From Auriscalpium vulgare (taxonomy: Eukaryota; Basidiomycota; Agaricomycetes; Russulales; Auriscalpiaceae): a stretch of 64,000 nt of DNA. Under the pieces are notes generated by a model that searched no databases, was not told the origin of the DNA, and saw only the letters and a list, made by a program, of their open reading frames with translations. A program made the translations under genes and the position numbers. Positions 45,201 through 56,611 of this stretch are shown piece by piece. Position 1 is the first letter of the stretch; the number at the start of each line of letters is the position of its first letter. Location of the stretch: the NCBI GenBank assembly GCA_019915015.1, contig JAHBBC010000014.1:1178001-1242000 (forward strand), in the 5' to 3' direction.

Positions 45201-45837
45201 TCTGGCTCGCGTGCACGGTCGTCTTCCCCGGCGCGGGCAACATCGGCTACACGCTGCTCGAGTACCGCCTCGGGCAGCGCAGCATCCTCGCCTCGCTCAT
45301 GGAGAACGTCACCTGGATCCCCTTCTTGTAAGCCGCCCGCCCCCGCCCGCCCGCCCGCGCCGCTGACGTCCGTCCCGCAGCTTCTTCTTCTTCGGCGGGC
45401 TCTCGATCCACCTCTCGCAGGCGCTGCTCGCGCACCTGTTCTCGTACAACATCACGTGGGGCGCGACGAAGAAGGAGGTCGAGCGCTCGAACTTCTTCAT
45501 CGAGGTCCCGCGCATCCTGCGCCGCTTCTGGCTCGCGTTCCTCATCTGCTTCACGGTGTTCATCGGCATGGCCATTATGGCGACCTCGCTCGTCCCGCCC
45601 GAGTGGCGCATCCCCGGCGTCGACTGGGCCGTCATCTTCCCGCTAGCGTGAGTCCCGCGTCCCGCGCTGTCTGTCGTTTCATGCGTACTGATCATCGGAT
45701 TGCACCGCAGGATCGTCTGCGGGAGCCACATCCTCTTCCCGGTGCGTGCTGTGCTGATTCGCCGGGAGATGCCAACTGACCACCGCGCGTCTCCGCAGAT
45801 CGTGCTGAACCCGTGGCTGATGATCTTTTCGTACTAG
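42253..45837 (+). CDS. Multi-pass family 2 glycosyltransferase (ZtGT2/chitin-synthase-like)
   Basis: Fifteen exons (42253-42300, 42356-42549, 42606-42714, 42765-43176, 43238-43347, 43406-43443, 43495-43635, 43841-44324, 44383-44806, 44867-44989, 45040-45054, 45105-45327, 45381-45647, 45711-45741, 45799-45837) give 885 residues. A cytosolic N-terminal domain of about 250 residues precedes two membrane helices (FIGSGVTMLLQ, FALLVTSPFLFCVALFFALQ). The GT2 core has HITIELPVYKE, VHDDG, VLIVDSDTIVPE, SEDFDMALRLQLKG and WQKYSYG, the D, DxD, D and (Q/R)xxRW-like set of processive polysaccharide synthases. Four to five more helices follow. Relatives in plant-pathogenic fungi are needed for hyphal growth on solid surfaces. 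The polymer made is unknown. Exon 11 is a 15-base microexon; the intron at 43636-43840 (205 bases) is far longer than the others. Confidence 0.88.
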
Positions 45838-46357
45838 AGGCGCCGCCGGCGAGCGGGCGCATATTCTATTTTCCCTCGTTGTACAGCATACATTCCGCGC
45901 ATGGACTGCCCCCGCACACATCGTACCCACCAGCCACGCGCGCCCGGACAAATCTTCTCTGTTCATGCACCCTTGGTTCATTCATTCGGCTTCGGCCTCG
46001 CGGCTCGTCCATATTATAGACTATCTACCACGGTCCTTCTACGGACCACCTCTAGACACCCTGGCGTGTGGCTGTCAGCGCTGTATTATGTATGTAGTAG
46101 GAAAGCTTTAGTTATTTCTTCCTTTCACTCCTTATGGGATGGATGCAGTCAATTTATAGGCGACTGAACTTTGATCGTCTTGCTTTTGATTCCATAGCAT
46201 GTCCTGTGGCAATGTCTTCGTATGATGGCAGGGGTTGGCTGTCCTTTGGAACGCTGGTGGGACCAGGGGCCTAAGGGCTGGCGGCAGACCTATCGTAGGT
46301 GTTGTCTCGTTTGGTGTGCTTTTAAGAAAAAACTCTGAGAGTGAGAGGACTCGAACA
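45838..46357. other. Intergenic, 3' flank of GT2 gene
   Basis: No gene recognised between the GT2 stop codon and the tRNA-Glu. Confidence 0.5.
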
Positions 46358-46447
46358 TTCCAATACGGGGAGTCGAACCCCGGGCTACCGCGTACTTCCT
46401 GCAGACGCTTGAAAGGCGGTAATGTTAAACCGCTACACCATATTGGA
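46358..46447 (-). tRNA. tRNA-Glu (UUC anticodon) with a 17-nt intron
   Basis: On the minus strand the acceptor arm pairs TCCAATA (46447-46441) with TATTGGA (46365-46359), with A as discriminator at 46358. The D stem is GTGT/ACAT, the anticodon stem ACCGC/GCGGT, and the T arm CGGGG-TTCGACT-CCCCG. Anticodon TTC is at 46413-46411. A 17-base intron (46409-46393) follows position 37. It reads GAA/GAG glutamate codons. Confidence 0.93.
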
Positions 46448-47085
46448 GAATTTCAGGAACTTGTGAAAGCTGTAAAAACTACGGATATCCGAATTTCTTG
46501 TTGACCACCAATCGTCTGCCAATGTATGTCCCATTTATAGCTTATATGATGTAGGACTTACGGATCTGGTCAGGTTTCAGATGCTTTCCAACAAAATTGA
46601 CGACTAGGTCAAATCCGAGTCGGTATCTGTACCGTGTACGTTCGCAACTAAGCAATGCATCGGTACTTGAGCATGTACACTGCAAGTAATTTTGTATAGT
46701 GATGCTGCAGTGCGTAGCATCGTACTTGAGATACACCAAGGAATGGAAAGCCTTCATTTTCGAATAACTATCCTATCAATTGCGGTGTCTCGTTTGACGG
46801 CCATGTTCACTGCAGCACCATGTGGTATGCCGCGTATCATCCGCCGGAAGTGTCAGACAGAGGTCCGTCACCAGTCTAAGGGTCAAGAAGCGACAGGCGT
46901 GGGCGATACTGTTGCAACGAGTTGCACGCAGCAATAAATGGTTAGATGGAGTGGAATGCACGATACAGAGATATGATGAGGATACATTCAGCATTAGACA
47001 GATCTTCGGACGGATATCGATTTATAGAGTACGTGGTGGAACAGGACGTAAGTTATGTGGCGGAACAGGACGGAAGTATGGCGTC
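46448..47085. other. Intergenic, no gene recognised
   Basis: 5' flank of the tRNA-Glu and 3' flank of SAC3. No supported coding sequence. A 12-base GGTGGAACAGGACG-like motif is repeated at about 47035 and 47058. Confidence 0.45.
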
Positions 47086-50000
47086 TCAGATGTGTGTCTT
47101 GTTCTTCAGAACGGTCTGTGACAGGGAACGCAGCATCGCGGTGGTAACAATCCTCGGGGAGCTATCATCTGCGACAGTCATGACAGACGTCGATGGCGAA
47201 GCTGTCATTGACGGTGGGGGCAGACCGCCGTTGCCATTCGAAACGAACGATCTATCGTCAAACGTCGAGGTCGAGAACGTCGAAGCAGATGACTTGAGCC
47301 GCTTCGACGAGGGAGATGGACTGGTTTGAAATGCGAAATGTGAGTATAGAGATCATGGATATAGATAAGACACTAGCGCACCTGAAGCCGCTACGTTCGT
47401 CGTCGGGAGCCGGTCGCTTGGGCCGCACATAAAACGCAAATAGGGTGCGCAGCTTTCCGGCCGAATCGGCAACGTCTTGATCCATCTCCTGCTTCATGAT
47501 TGTGATATCGGTCTTCGCCACCGAGTACGCCGTCTTCTCAGCGTGGACGGCGGCTCCTATTGACCGTACCGCCAGATCATATAGATGTTCAAGGAATGCG
47601 TGGGCGGGGAAGTCTGATCGGTGTTTTGGTCACTAGGGACATTCGCAGGCAAATTCGGACCGGCTCACCTCCTCCCAATGCCTGGTGCGATCGTAGAAGA
47701 GCCTGGGCGTCCTGCGACAGTGGTCGCAAGGCGGGGGAATCTAGCCAGGCATGAACCTCATCGTACAGCATGCTGATGACACAAAATTGGAAGGAGGCAC
47801 GTTACGAGAGGATTACGGACGTACGGAGAACCCCTGACGCCGTCCAGCGAAACGGGGGGTATTGGAGTAGTGCTTGCATTTGCCTTCACTCTTGTGACGA
47901 AGCGGCGCGACAGTGTATTTAACAAGTCGACGAGGGCTTGCAGGACTTGGCCGAACAGATACCAGTCAACTACGTTCGAGTGAGCACCTTCCACTTTCAT
48001 CATGTTCAAGTTGCATACCTTCACCATCCGCCAGGCATCGTGACGTCCAATCGGCGGCAAACTCGTTCCATGGTGAGAGAACATGCTTGAGCAGCTCTGC
48101 GGCACTAAAGTGAGAACCGCGCATTAAGAACAGACACAGAAACACACCTGCAGGGGTAAATATCTCCACCAGTTTGCCATCAAAGTCAATATCGAGGGTA
48201 CTAAGAGTAGCCGAGAACTTTTCATCCGAGTCCATCGACGAGGAAGTTACGGCGAAAGTGGAACTAGCTTGGATGAGACCCTGTTTCTCGTAGGCAGAGA
48301 CCTTCGCAATCCTTTAGTGCCAGTAGAGCAAACACGACAAGACATCGTACCATGTGCGAGAGGTCGTTCGGCATGGAGGATGTGTCGTCTTCACCCCACA
48401 CGATAAACAATATGGAAGGGATGAAGTGTCGATCCTCAGGAAGAGCCTCAACAATGTCGCGCAGGCGCGCACAATCCTCTAGAATGCAAAATTTCCTGAA
48501 CAGATGGTGAGTCAAAACAGAGCTCATCCAAAACCATATCGAACGAACTTCTCAATCTCATCATCAATATCTCCAAGGGGCGAGCACTCGAAGACGATGA
48601 GGCCAGGAGAACTTGACTTTTCGTCACCGGGGGTCAAGGGGATTGAAAAGACGCGTTCTGATAGCCAGGTACCCGAAGCGGGCACGTCGAACTTTTTTTC
48701 AACCCAGATGGCAATACCGTCGTTGTTCGGGTTCGTCGACAGCCATATCCGCCAGTCAAACGGATACGCGCCGTTCGTGGCTTCGACATGCGCGCGGATC
48801 CCCTGCAGAAAGGAGCCCTTGGCCCATCTCCGCTCGTGCTGCTCGTGGTTCTGCGTTGGGAGGGTTTATGTTCAGAAGTGCCCGCGCTGTGCCGCATGGA
48901 AAAGAAAAGCACCTCTTTCAATAGTTGAGCGAGCTGGAGATCCGTACGAGGCGCCGTGTACTGGCCAGAAATCCGCCGTCGAACGCGCCGCGCAGGAGAC
49001 TTGGGTTCGGCAGCCAATCGCGAAGCCTCTCTTCGTTTCTTGTTGTTGACTACAGGCAGCGCTCCTGTGTGCCGTCCCTGTTTTATCCGCTCATTATACT
49101 CGTCGCTGCGTCGCACAGCGTCCGTCCAAGCCACGCTGTCCTTCGCTTTTTTGATCCACAGACGCAGGGTACTGCGCATGAGCCAACTCTTGCGCAAGAA
49201 CTCGTCTGCCCATTCGGCGAGAACTTTCGGCTCAACAGCCCGTTGCTTACCCTTGCCGTTCGTCGCGGGAGCCGGTGGAGAAGCGGGGTTGACGGGGGGT
49301 AACGCTCTGTCCGTCGGCGGCAACGGAAGCGATGGCGAACTGGCCAGCGGTAAAGCTATGCTATCGGTAGAAGGGTTCGCCGACCGATGGGATGGAGAAG
49401 GTATGGAGAACGAGCCCCGCACTCGCGAGTTGGAACTGGCACTACCCGATAGCTGCAAAGGGCTCAGAATCTCGGGGGCCGAGACGGAGGACTGGCTTGG
49501 CCAGCCAAACAGGGCATTTGAGGTGCTTCGGTTGATTTTGGTCGGTGAGTCGAAATCATTTACAGTTGGCGTTGGCGGCAGAGAGATCGGATCGACCTTC
49601 TTTAAAGGTGGTGGTGGCGAATGCGGGCCTGGAGTGGGGGGACCATCGGGACCTAGTGGAGGTGCATCGGAAAGCTTCCCAGGGGACGGAAGCCCGGCCG
49701 CGTCTGTCAACGTCGCCTTTCGGAGAGACTTAGTGTTTTTGGCAGACGTTTTGGGGGGATGATACGAAGAGGTGGGCGGAAGACTGGTTGTGAGAGGAGC
49801 AAGGATGGGTCTTGATGATAGTGGAGTAGACGTCGATGGAGAAGGTGATGATAGCTGCGAAGCAGCGGATGGAGCGACGGCCAAGCTTGGCGGGGTGAAA
49901 GTGGGAGCAAGCGGATCCAATGAAGTGGTAGATTTCTGGTCATGATCTTGCAATGACGATTCAACACCAAGTCCAGCGGGCGCACTGTGTGAAGACTGTA

Positions 50001-52173
50001 CACCAAACAGGGAGCTCGAACCAAATGGTGATGAAGTTGAGACGCCTGTGAGAGGTGCCGATGTCGACGTCGCCAGCCCACCGAAAGGCGACTTGGCTGG
50101 TCCGGATCCATTCGCCGCAGGAATCGTCGACGTAGAATTGGCAGCTGAAGGAAACGGACTTGTAGTTCCGAATGCTGTTCCGGTCGTCGTACCGAAGACA
50201 GAGCCGGTGCCAACGCCAAACACAGCACCAGCCCCGTTACCGTACACTGGTGTCGATTGAGAGGTCCGAAATGCAGATGTTGGCTTATCAACGCCATTTG
50301 AAGAGGCCACAGTTGAAGTCGAAGGAAATGTTGGGCCGAAAGCGGATGTTGGGGCGAAGGCAGAAGTGGGAGCGAAAGCGGAGATCGCGGGGGTTGAAGT
50401 CGATGTGCCAAAGGGAGATGGAGTAGGGCGTACACCGAAGTTCGACGAAAGCCATTCTGTGGCGCTGGGCTTCAAAGATTGAGATGCAGATGCGGCTGTC
50501 TCTTCTACCACATCCTCCTCGGGAGACAGAAATCCGTCGCCGTCATACGCGACACCATTCGTCAATTCTGCGCCATCACCCTCAGCATCACCGAGGTCTT
50601 CGTCTGCAGCGCCGTCGATAATCTGCGACAGTTCCATGCCAACGCGCAAGCTGTCGATATCCTCGATCTTCTCCGGACCGAAAAACCGCTCGAAGATGCA
50701 TGCGACCAGGTAGATCATCACATGATTACCCTGTTCCCTCAGTACGGCCGCGAGCTGATTGAATATCAGCATGCCCTCGTCACCGACCTTGAGAGGTGAG
50801 TTTTTCTGAATTGGGGAGGACACCTTCTGGACATGCTCGCGGAATTGACTGGTAAGCAGAAAGGCGGAGTGATTGCGGATTTCATCAGGGATGTCGTCGT
50901 GCCGCTCGCGTTGATCGCGCATGTGTATAAGGCGGTGGTATATGCGTATCTCGAGCTCGCAAGGAGACGCATATTGGCCTCGTTGGTCTGCGTAGAACTC
51001 TTTCAGACTTTGCAGGGCTACGTGCAACATTAGCAAACCGATCGCAATTTGACGATAGAGCGCCTACAGTTCATGAGGACACTCTCCTCCATATGCAACT
51101 CAAAGCCTGGAGTAGTGCGCATGAAGTGCATCACTAGGATGTGATAGCGCACACAGCGCTCGTGGCACTCCATTGCCAACGCATCGTTTTGCATCTGTAT
51201 CGTGAAATCGGCGCGCACTTGTCGTGTGCGGTCACGTACGAAGCCGTACGTAGATTCAAACCCCTCTTGTGGTAGCAGCTCGTGGAATAAGTAGTCGAGG
51301 GTACGCTAGATTTGTGCAGTCAGAGAGGTACGCCTCCGCCGTTCGAATGATACTCACCTTGAGCACGGGTGGGGGCCGCAAATCTGAGGGTAAAGTCTTG
51401 TCTCCGCCGGCTCGTTCATACTGCTTCACGGCACGCTGATGGTCGACATGTTTTGTCCCCGGTTTCTACAGAGAAATCAGAACACAGACCTGGAGTACCA
51501 GACATAGCACGCACCATTTCCCATCGTATGAGCAGATTGCGCTTCTCGCGCGTGTATCGTTCGAAACGAGGGCACATGTCCATGCATGTACCAACCATAG
51601 TAATTGCTTCGTCGAGGCGTCTTGGTTTCGTTGGGTGATTCATCTTGCCCTCTGCGATAGCTGTCTCCCGCTCGATGTCTCGCGCTTTCTCCAGCTGACC
51701 CAATGGCGCGCGCCCCTATGAGTAGCGCGACGTTACTCGCCGAGTGATCAGGAACTCACCTCCTTATAGAAGTAGTCGAACTCTTTCGGATCGTCGAACT
51801 CTGGGTTCTCCTCATCCTGCTCTCGTCCCGTTACTGTACGCGCCGGCGCCCCTTCCTCCGGCGCGTCATCCATGCCTTCCTCCTCCTCCGCGCCATCATA
51901 TGATTCGTGCAGTGGGAAGGCATCTGGTCTTGGTGACTTGGACGGTCCTCTGCTGTGGTCCTGTCCTCGTCCGCGAGGGCGCGGAAGACCGCGACCACGC
52001 TCCCAGCGTCCGACCGGCGTACTCGTGCCGCCCCGGGAGTTGGCCACTTCAGCTGATACCCAAGTCTTGTTCTTGGAGTGCCCACGTCGTCCCCGGTCAG
52101 GGCCGCCATTTAGACCGCCTGCACCGCGTCCGCGATGAACGCGAGCAGTGGCACCGGTAGAGAAAGAATCCAT
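47086..52173 (-). CDS. SAC3: SAC3/GANP-family nuclear mRNA export factor
   Basis: Thirteen exons (52173-51760, 51715-51515, 51465-51358, 51305-51068, 51017-48913, 48850-48535, 48478-48351, 48301-48148, 48096-48019, 47969-47825, 47772-47669, 47613-47382, 47320-47086) give about 1485 residues. Sac3 is the scaffold of TREX-2, which links transcription sites to nuclear pores. The N terminus is Arg/Gly-rich. The SAC3/GANP domain (about residues 150-470) has MVGTCMDMCPRFERYTREK, LDYLFHELLPQ, DFTIQMQNDALAMECHERCV, LQSLKEFYADQRG and IYHRLIHMRDQRE. After it comes a long low-complexity region with FG motifs (VFGVG, SVFGTT, SPFGG, SLFG), then a helical, basic segment and a folded C-terminal part. The exon 8 start is uncertain: 48280 is an in-frame alternative. 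The first Met is chosen next to the RG-rich start. Confidence 0.87.
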
Positions 52174-52773
52174 GTCCGACGCGAGTAGCCAGGTGCAGTC
52201 CCAAGGCCGCCAAGGAACGGGCGGTAAAGAGAAAAGGAAAGACGCGGTGGTCCAAAGGTAATCCGCGAGGAAGGGACGGATAGCAAAAGTGGTGAAGCTC
52301 GAAGACCAAGTTCGCCTTGTTGTTGAGCGGCTGCTGACTTCCTTTCTAAGCGATGACAAATGCATCCTCTCTTGCCGATGTCTTCAGCTACAGTAGTTAG
52401 TCTCCGTTGCTGACCTGGGCACAGAAGAAAGTCGTTCTGTTATAATCAGCTAGTCAAATCCCGGTACCGTGTCAACCTCAAATTCTATAATTCTGGTCCA
52501 GCGACCAGCAAAAACTAAGTCATTATCATAAGCTGCTTCAATACAGAACGAAAGTAATTCAGAACGTAGGATAAAGCACAATACAAAAACACTGTGTACA
52601 ACGAACGGAAACTCGACGACACGAGATTGAACGAAGCCCGGCGGATAGGGTGGAGATCCAATGAAAACGAGGACAGCATGGAACGAAAGCAAAGTCGAAT
52701 GAGGAGGTATCACAAAGCAGATGTGAGGGATAGGCATGGACGAGAGCAAACAAACTATACAGCACGGACGCGA
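52174..52773. other. Intergenic, no gene recognised
   Basis: Leader and promoter of SAC3, and the AT-rich 3' flank of the WOPR gene. Confidence 0.55.
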
Positions 52774-54203
52774 TCAATGCGACGACGCCACGTTGACCTC
52801 CACTGGCAGCCCTCCTTCACCCTCATCTCCAGTCTTGATCTGAGCCTCAACGGCAGACGCGCCGATAGTACTGGCGCTGTCTGGCGATGTCGGCGACACA
52901 ACCACCGATTGCGCGCCCATAGCCTGCGGATAACCCGAATATGCTGGCCAGTATGGCGGATAGCCTGGCGGAGGTGGGTAGTAAGGGTAAACGACCTGCT
53001 GCTGTGACACGTCGCCCGGCGTCATGTATGGTGAGAAACCCGCCAACGGCGCCGGCGACGACGGGGAGCCTGCTTGTGGCGGCGAGCCGGGTGGGGGCGA
53101 TATAGCGGGAGGCATCGCGTACATGGCATGCGGCGGATGAGGCATCGCGTACCCCAGGGGGTAAGAGTACGGCGCGTACCCGAAGTGGGCAGGATGCATC
53201 ATCGCCATGTTGGGATCGGCGGCGGCGGCCTGCGGTACCGCAAACGGCGGGCTTTCGTTAGGAGAGGACGGCTGGCCCGTCTGGCTCTTTGATTTGCGTT
53301 TCCCCTTGCCACCGTAGGGCTCGAAACGCTTGTCGCGACGCTTGCTTGCGGCGGCTCCGACGTCGGTCGGGTCGCTGAGCATAGGCATACCGCCAGAAAG
53401 AGAGGGGTTGAGGACGTGGGGTGAGGGCTCTACGTCGTCGGCTTCGCCACGATATAGCGGGAAGCCGTCGACTCCAATTTCAACCTTTGGCGGGTTTCGA
53501 AAGTGCGTCTTCTCCAAATATTCAGGGCTAATGTCGAGTGAAGCCAATTCTGGGTATGAGGAGGCAGTGCGCAGGCGGCCCTGCTCGACGTCCTCGATCT
53601 TGTAGTATGAAATGAGATGCTGTGAGACGCCGCTGATGGTGAGGGAGAATGTCTGTGCTACGCGTTAGTACAAATATCGGCGGCAAACAGACCGCGACGC
53701 ACCTTCTTCATCATACCGCCTTGCTTGAATTTGTAGCTATTCGTAAGGCTCCCAACGAGGCTGCGCTCGCGGCGTCGGTCGATACCGAGACGCCCCGCCT
53801 CTCCGCGGGGGCGGCTGAGCGCCTGACTCTCTGCCTTGCCGCCCTCGTACTCGCCCGAGTCGCCTACAACCTGCTCCGAGTTGCGAACATGTCTGTGGGC
53901 GGCATTGCGCTTTTCGGTCTCGCGATAGAGCAAGAAGTTGCCCAAGATGCGACTGGGGCTCCAGAAGAAGCCGTCGGTCCAGCGCTTGATGCCGCTCTCG
54001 TCCTCGTCGAAGACAAACACGGAGCCCGAGGTGATCATCTTGCGCTCCGAGTCGACGAGGCGGCGGGTCACACGCGGGATGAGACCGCGGCGGGCTGCTT
54101 CGAGGATGAGGAGGGCGTCTCCGGTGGTCTCTATCCAGCCGGACCATGGGGGCTCCGTCCATGTGTTGGCGGAGGCATGGGCAGCGTCTGGGGGGGAGGA
54201 CAT
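52774..54203 (-). CDS. WOPR-domain transcription factor (Gti1/Pac2/Wor1 family)
   Basis: Two exons (54203-53703, 53652-52774) give 459 residues. The WOPR DNA-binding domain is near complete: residues 15-95 include WSGWIETTGDALLILEAARR, VTRRLVDSERKMITSGSVFV, FDEDESGIKRWTDGFFWSPS and RILGNFLLYRE; the second half is GMMKK joined across the intron to TFSLTISGVSQHLISYYKIE. Members such as Wor1, Ryp1 and Pac2 are master regulators of morphological switching, sexual development and secondary metabolism. The C-terminal ~280 residues are rich in Pro, Tyr, Ala and Ser, as usual for the activation region. The linker between the two WOPR halves is Arg-rich. Convergent or tandem neighbours give no further hint. 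Confidence 0.92.
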
Positions 54204-56328
54204 GCAACTGGGCGAGGCATTAGGAGTTTATTGAACAAGGTTGAAGGGAGAGTTGAACAAGTAGACTGGTTAGCCAGGATCAAGAGTAAGGTTTAGCAGA
54301 ACAAAGTTGGCTCACCGAGCACTAAGATTTCGGTGGAGGATGAAATGTGTAAAGCCTATTTAGGATTCGACCCCCGCTTGCTCCGCGATTTCCTCTGGCT
54401 TCGACTGTCTGGGCGTCGTTGTTGGTCGAGGGCGTCCGTTTGGTTAGGTTTGGGATGGCTGACAGCCAGGAGAACGGTCTGCAGCGTCGTACAGCAGCAC
54501 AACGGCGGCGACGTGGTTGAGTCGAGGGAATGTGGCGGAATGTGGCTGAGGAATCGCGGCCGCCGAATCGTGCCCGCGGCATCCCTCCGGCCTCTCGTCG
54601 CCCTCGACGACGGCGACGATGGCAAACATCTCTTGCAGGTCTTGGCATCTCTTTGTATCCTTTCTTGCGGCCTGTGCGTCGAGACCTGGTCACATATTAG
54701 AGCCGGTGCCCACCTCCCGCAAAGTACACATCCAACGCCCCCGTGTTACCGTCCGCCGAATCTCATGGTGGGGTCATGTAAAGGTCACCTTACGTAGGGT
54801 GGGTCTTTCATTCATCGGGCAGTAGCGTTGACGGAAGTGGGACAGGTATGTCATCTCATGATGATTCAGAGCTTTCCGACTCAACAACGCCTGGCTTTTC
54901 CAGTGCAGGGGACTATGTCCCAGACCCTCCATCATGAACTGGCTAGCCGCACTCTCTATCGGTGGCTACCCACATGACCCACCCAGATCCTTCCCTACAC
55001 ACCTGCGCGCACGAGAAAGACAGCCTCCGGCAGATGTGCATGTGGCTATGTGACATTCGCTTCCACTGTGGCCTGTTGCTACTGGTTGCGATCCTGAGAA
55101 TGAGGGCGATCCTGGGCCCGTCTCGCCCTTTTGCGGTGTTATTTGTTCTAATGGTGGTCGTGTGTCTTTCCGAGACCTAGCCTGCGCGAATCCGGCCGTT
55201 TCAAGTGGGTGTTGTGTTTCCTTCACCTTCTCGCTCCCCGGTTAACCACTTACCGCCTTTTCTCCGAACCAGTCTAGCTGAAACTGGTCGGCAGAGTATC
55301 ACGATCTTGTTCAGTCAAGTTGCGGAATGTTTCAGCAATAGCGGCGTACAATGGCCGCATAGGGGGGAGGTGGTAAGTGCGCAACAAAGCTCAATAAGGT
55401 CCTGTCGTCCTGAGCCGTGCTGTCAGAACCTCACCCGGTCGAAGTCTGATATCAATCAGCTCCGATCCACATATATTTGGAGACAACCCATGTGCCTCCG
55501 TCTCCGTCGTGCCGAGAGCAACGCGACCACGCTCGCACGCTGCCTCGGAAGTGACACGATGCTCCGGATTATCATCTGTCAAACTATTAGCCGTCGTTCA
55601 ATGTGTGCCGCTCCATATTGTCGTCCATCCTCTTGGTACTGAGCTGCCCCTGCTGGTGATATAGGATTGCTTACGATGCTCAAGCGCCCGACGAATGTCT
55701 TCTTTCGGCATCAGCACATGTACGTGGCACAAGTGTCAGATCACGTTTACTGGACTTGGTGTGACTCTGACCTTCAATAACCCCGACACCCGGGAGCTGA
55801 CCCAGGAGCTGCTGGATCGACCTGACGGCCTCGAATGTCGCATGTTGCGGCGTGGCAGTGGCAGCTCGCGTGAGCTGGGCTATCGAAATGGCACCACCCT
55901 GCAGCATTGTGCCCGCACGATCGCCAGCGCCGAGCATCGGCGCGATGCTGGGCACATCTCCTGCCTTAGGGAGTCAGAAGCACGCAGAATAGGAAGTTTT
56001 CTAGCAGCGCTCGTCCTCCGGACACAGTCGTCAAAGCACGAGGTCTTAATGTCCCAACCTACCTTGCCGGGCTGGGCCAAAGCCCTTCATGAATCGGTCA
56101 GCCTCCAAGCCTTTCCGATGCCGTATTTCCCCTTCTTCCCGTCGACGAGTCCCCAGGTGTCTTGCCGGCAGCGAGCGCGGCGAGAGTTTGCTGTCCCCCG
56201 TGCGGCATATGGGCCCGGCGAGCGGTACGGCACCACTGTCTCACTGGCCCGCCAGCTCGGATGCACGCTCTGCGTCAGAGTCACTATTCTGTGCCTGCCG
56301 CATCGTCGTGGGTACATCGGCGTTCCCT
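54204..56328. other. Gene-poor stretch, no gene recognised
   Basis: About 2.1 kb with scattered open frames on both strands and no family motif or splice logic that I could confirm. The WOPR promoter lies in its first part. Confidence 0.45.
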
Positions 56329-56398
56329 GAACCTGAGCGGCTGGCGCGAAGCTCAGGTGATGCGCTTGTACTGAGCTTCGCGCCAGCCGCTCAGGTTC
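56329..56398. repeat. Perfect 28-bp inverted repeat with 14-nt spacer
   Basis: Left arm 56329-56356 starts GAACCTGAGCGGCTGGCGCG; right arm 56371-56398 is its exact reverse complement. Spacer 56357-56370 is GTGATGCGCTTGTA. A transcript would form a long GC-rich hairpin. It lies about 210 bases upstream of the copper radical oxidase start codon. Confidence 0.95.
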
Positions 56399-56611
56399 AA
56401 ACACCCTCGGCGCCAGAAGAAGCTCCGTACTGCCCTGGTCCCTCCAAGGTGGTCTGATCCGACTTCGCCCCCTCTATCAACGCCTGTACCAAATTCATCA
56501 TGGGCCTCTCGTTCCGGCCGTGTAGATTTGAAGAGCCTCAAATAGGGACGCCTCGTGGGCAGAGTCGCCAGCATCTCCTGTCTGGTCGCTCGCGACATAC
56601 ACGGGTTCGCT

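Noticed and set aside
46320..46447. A CRISPR-like or repeat signal around the tRNA-Glu
   Set aside because: The apparent repeated CCAATA/TATTGG elements are the two sides of the acceptor stem.
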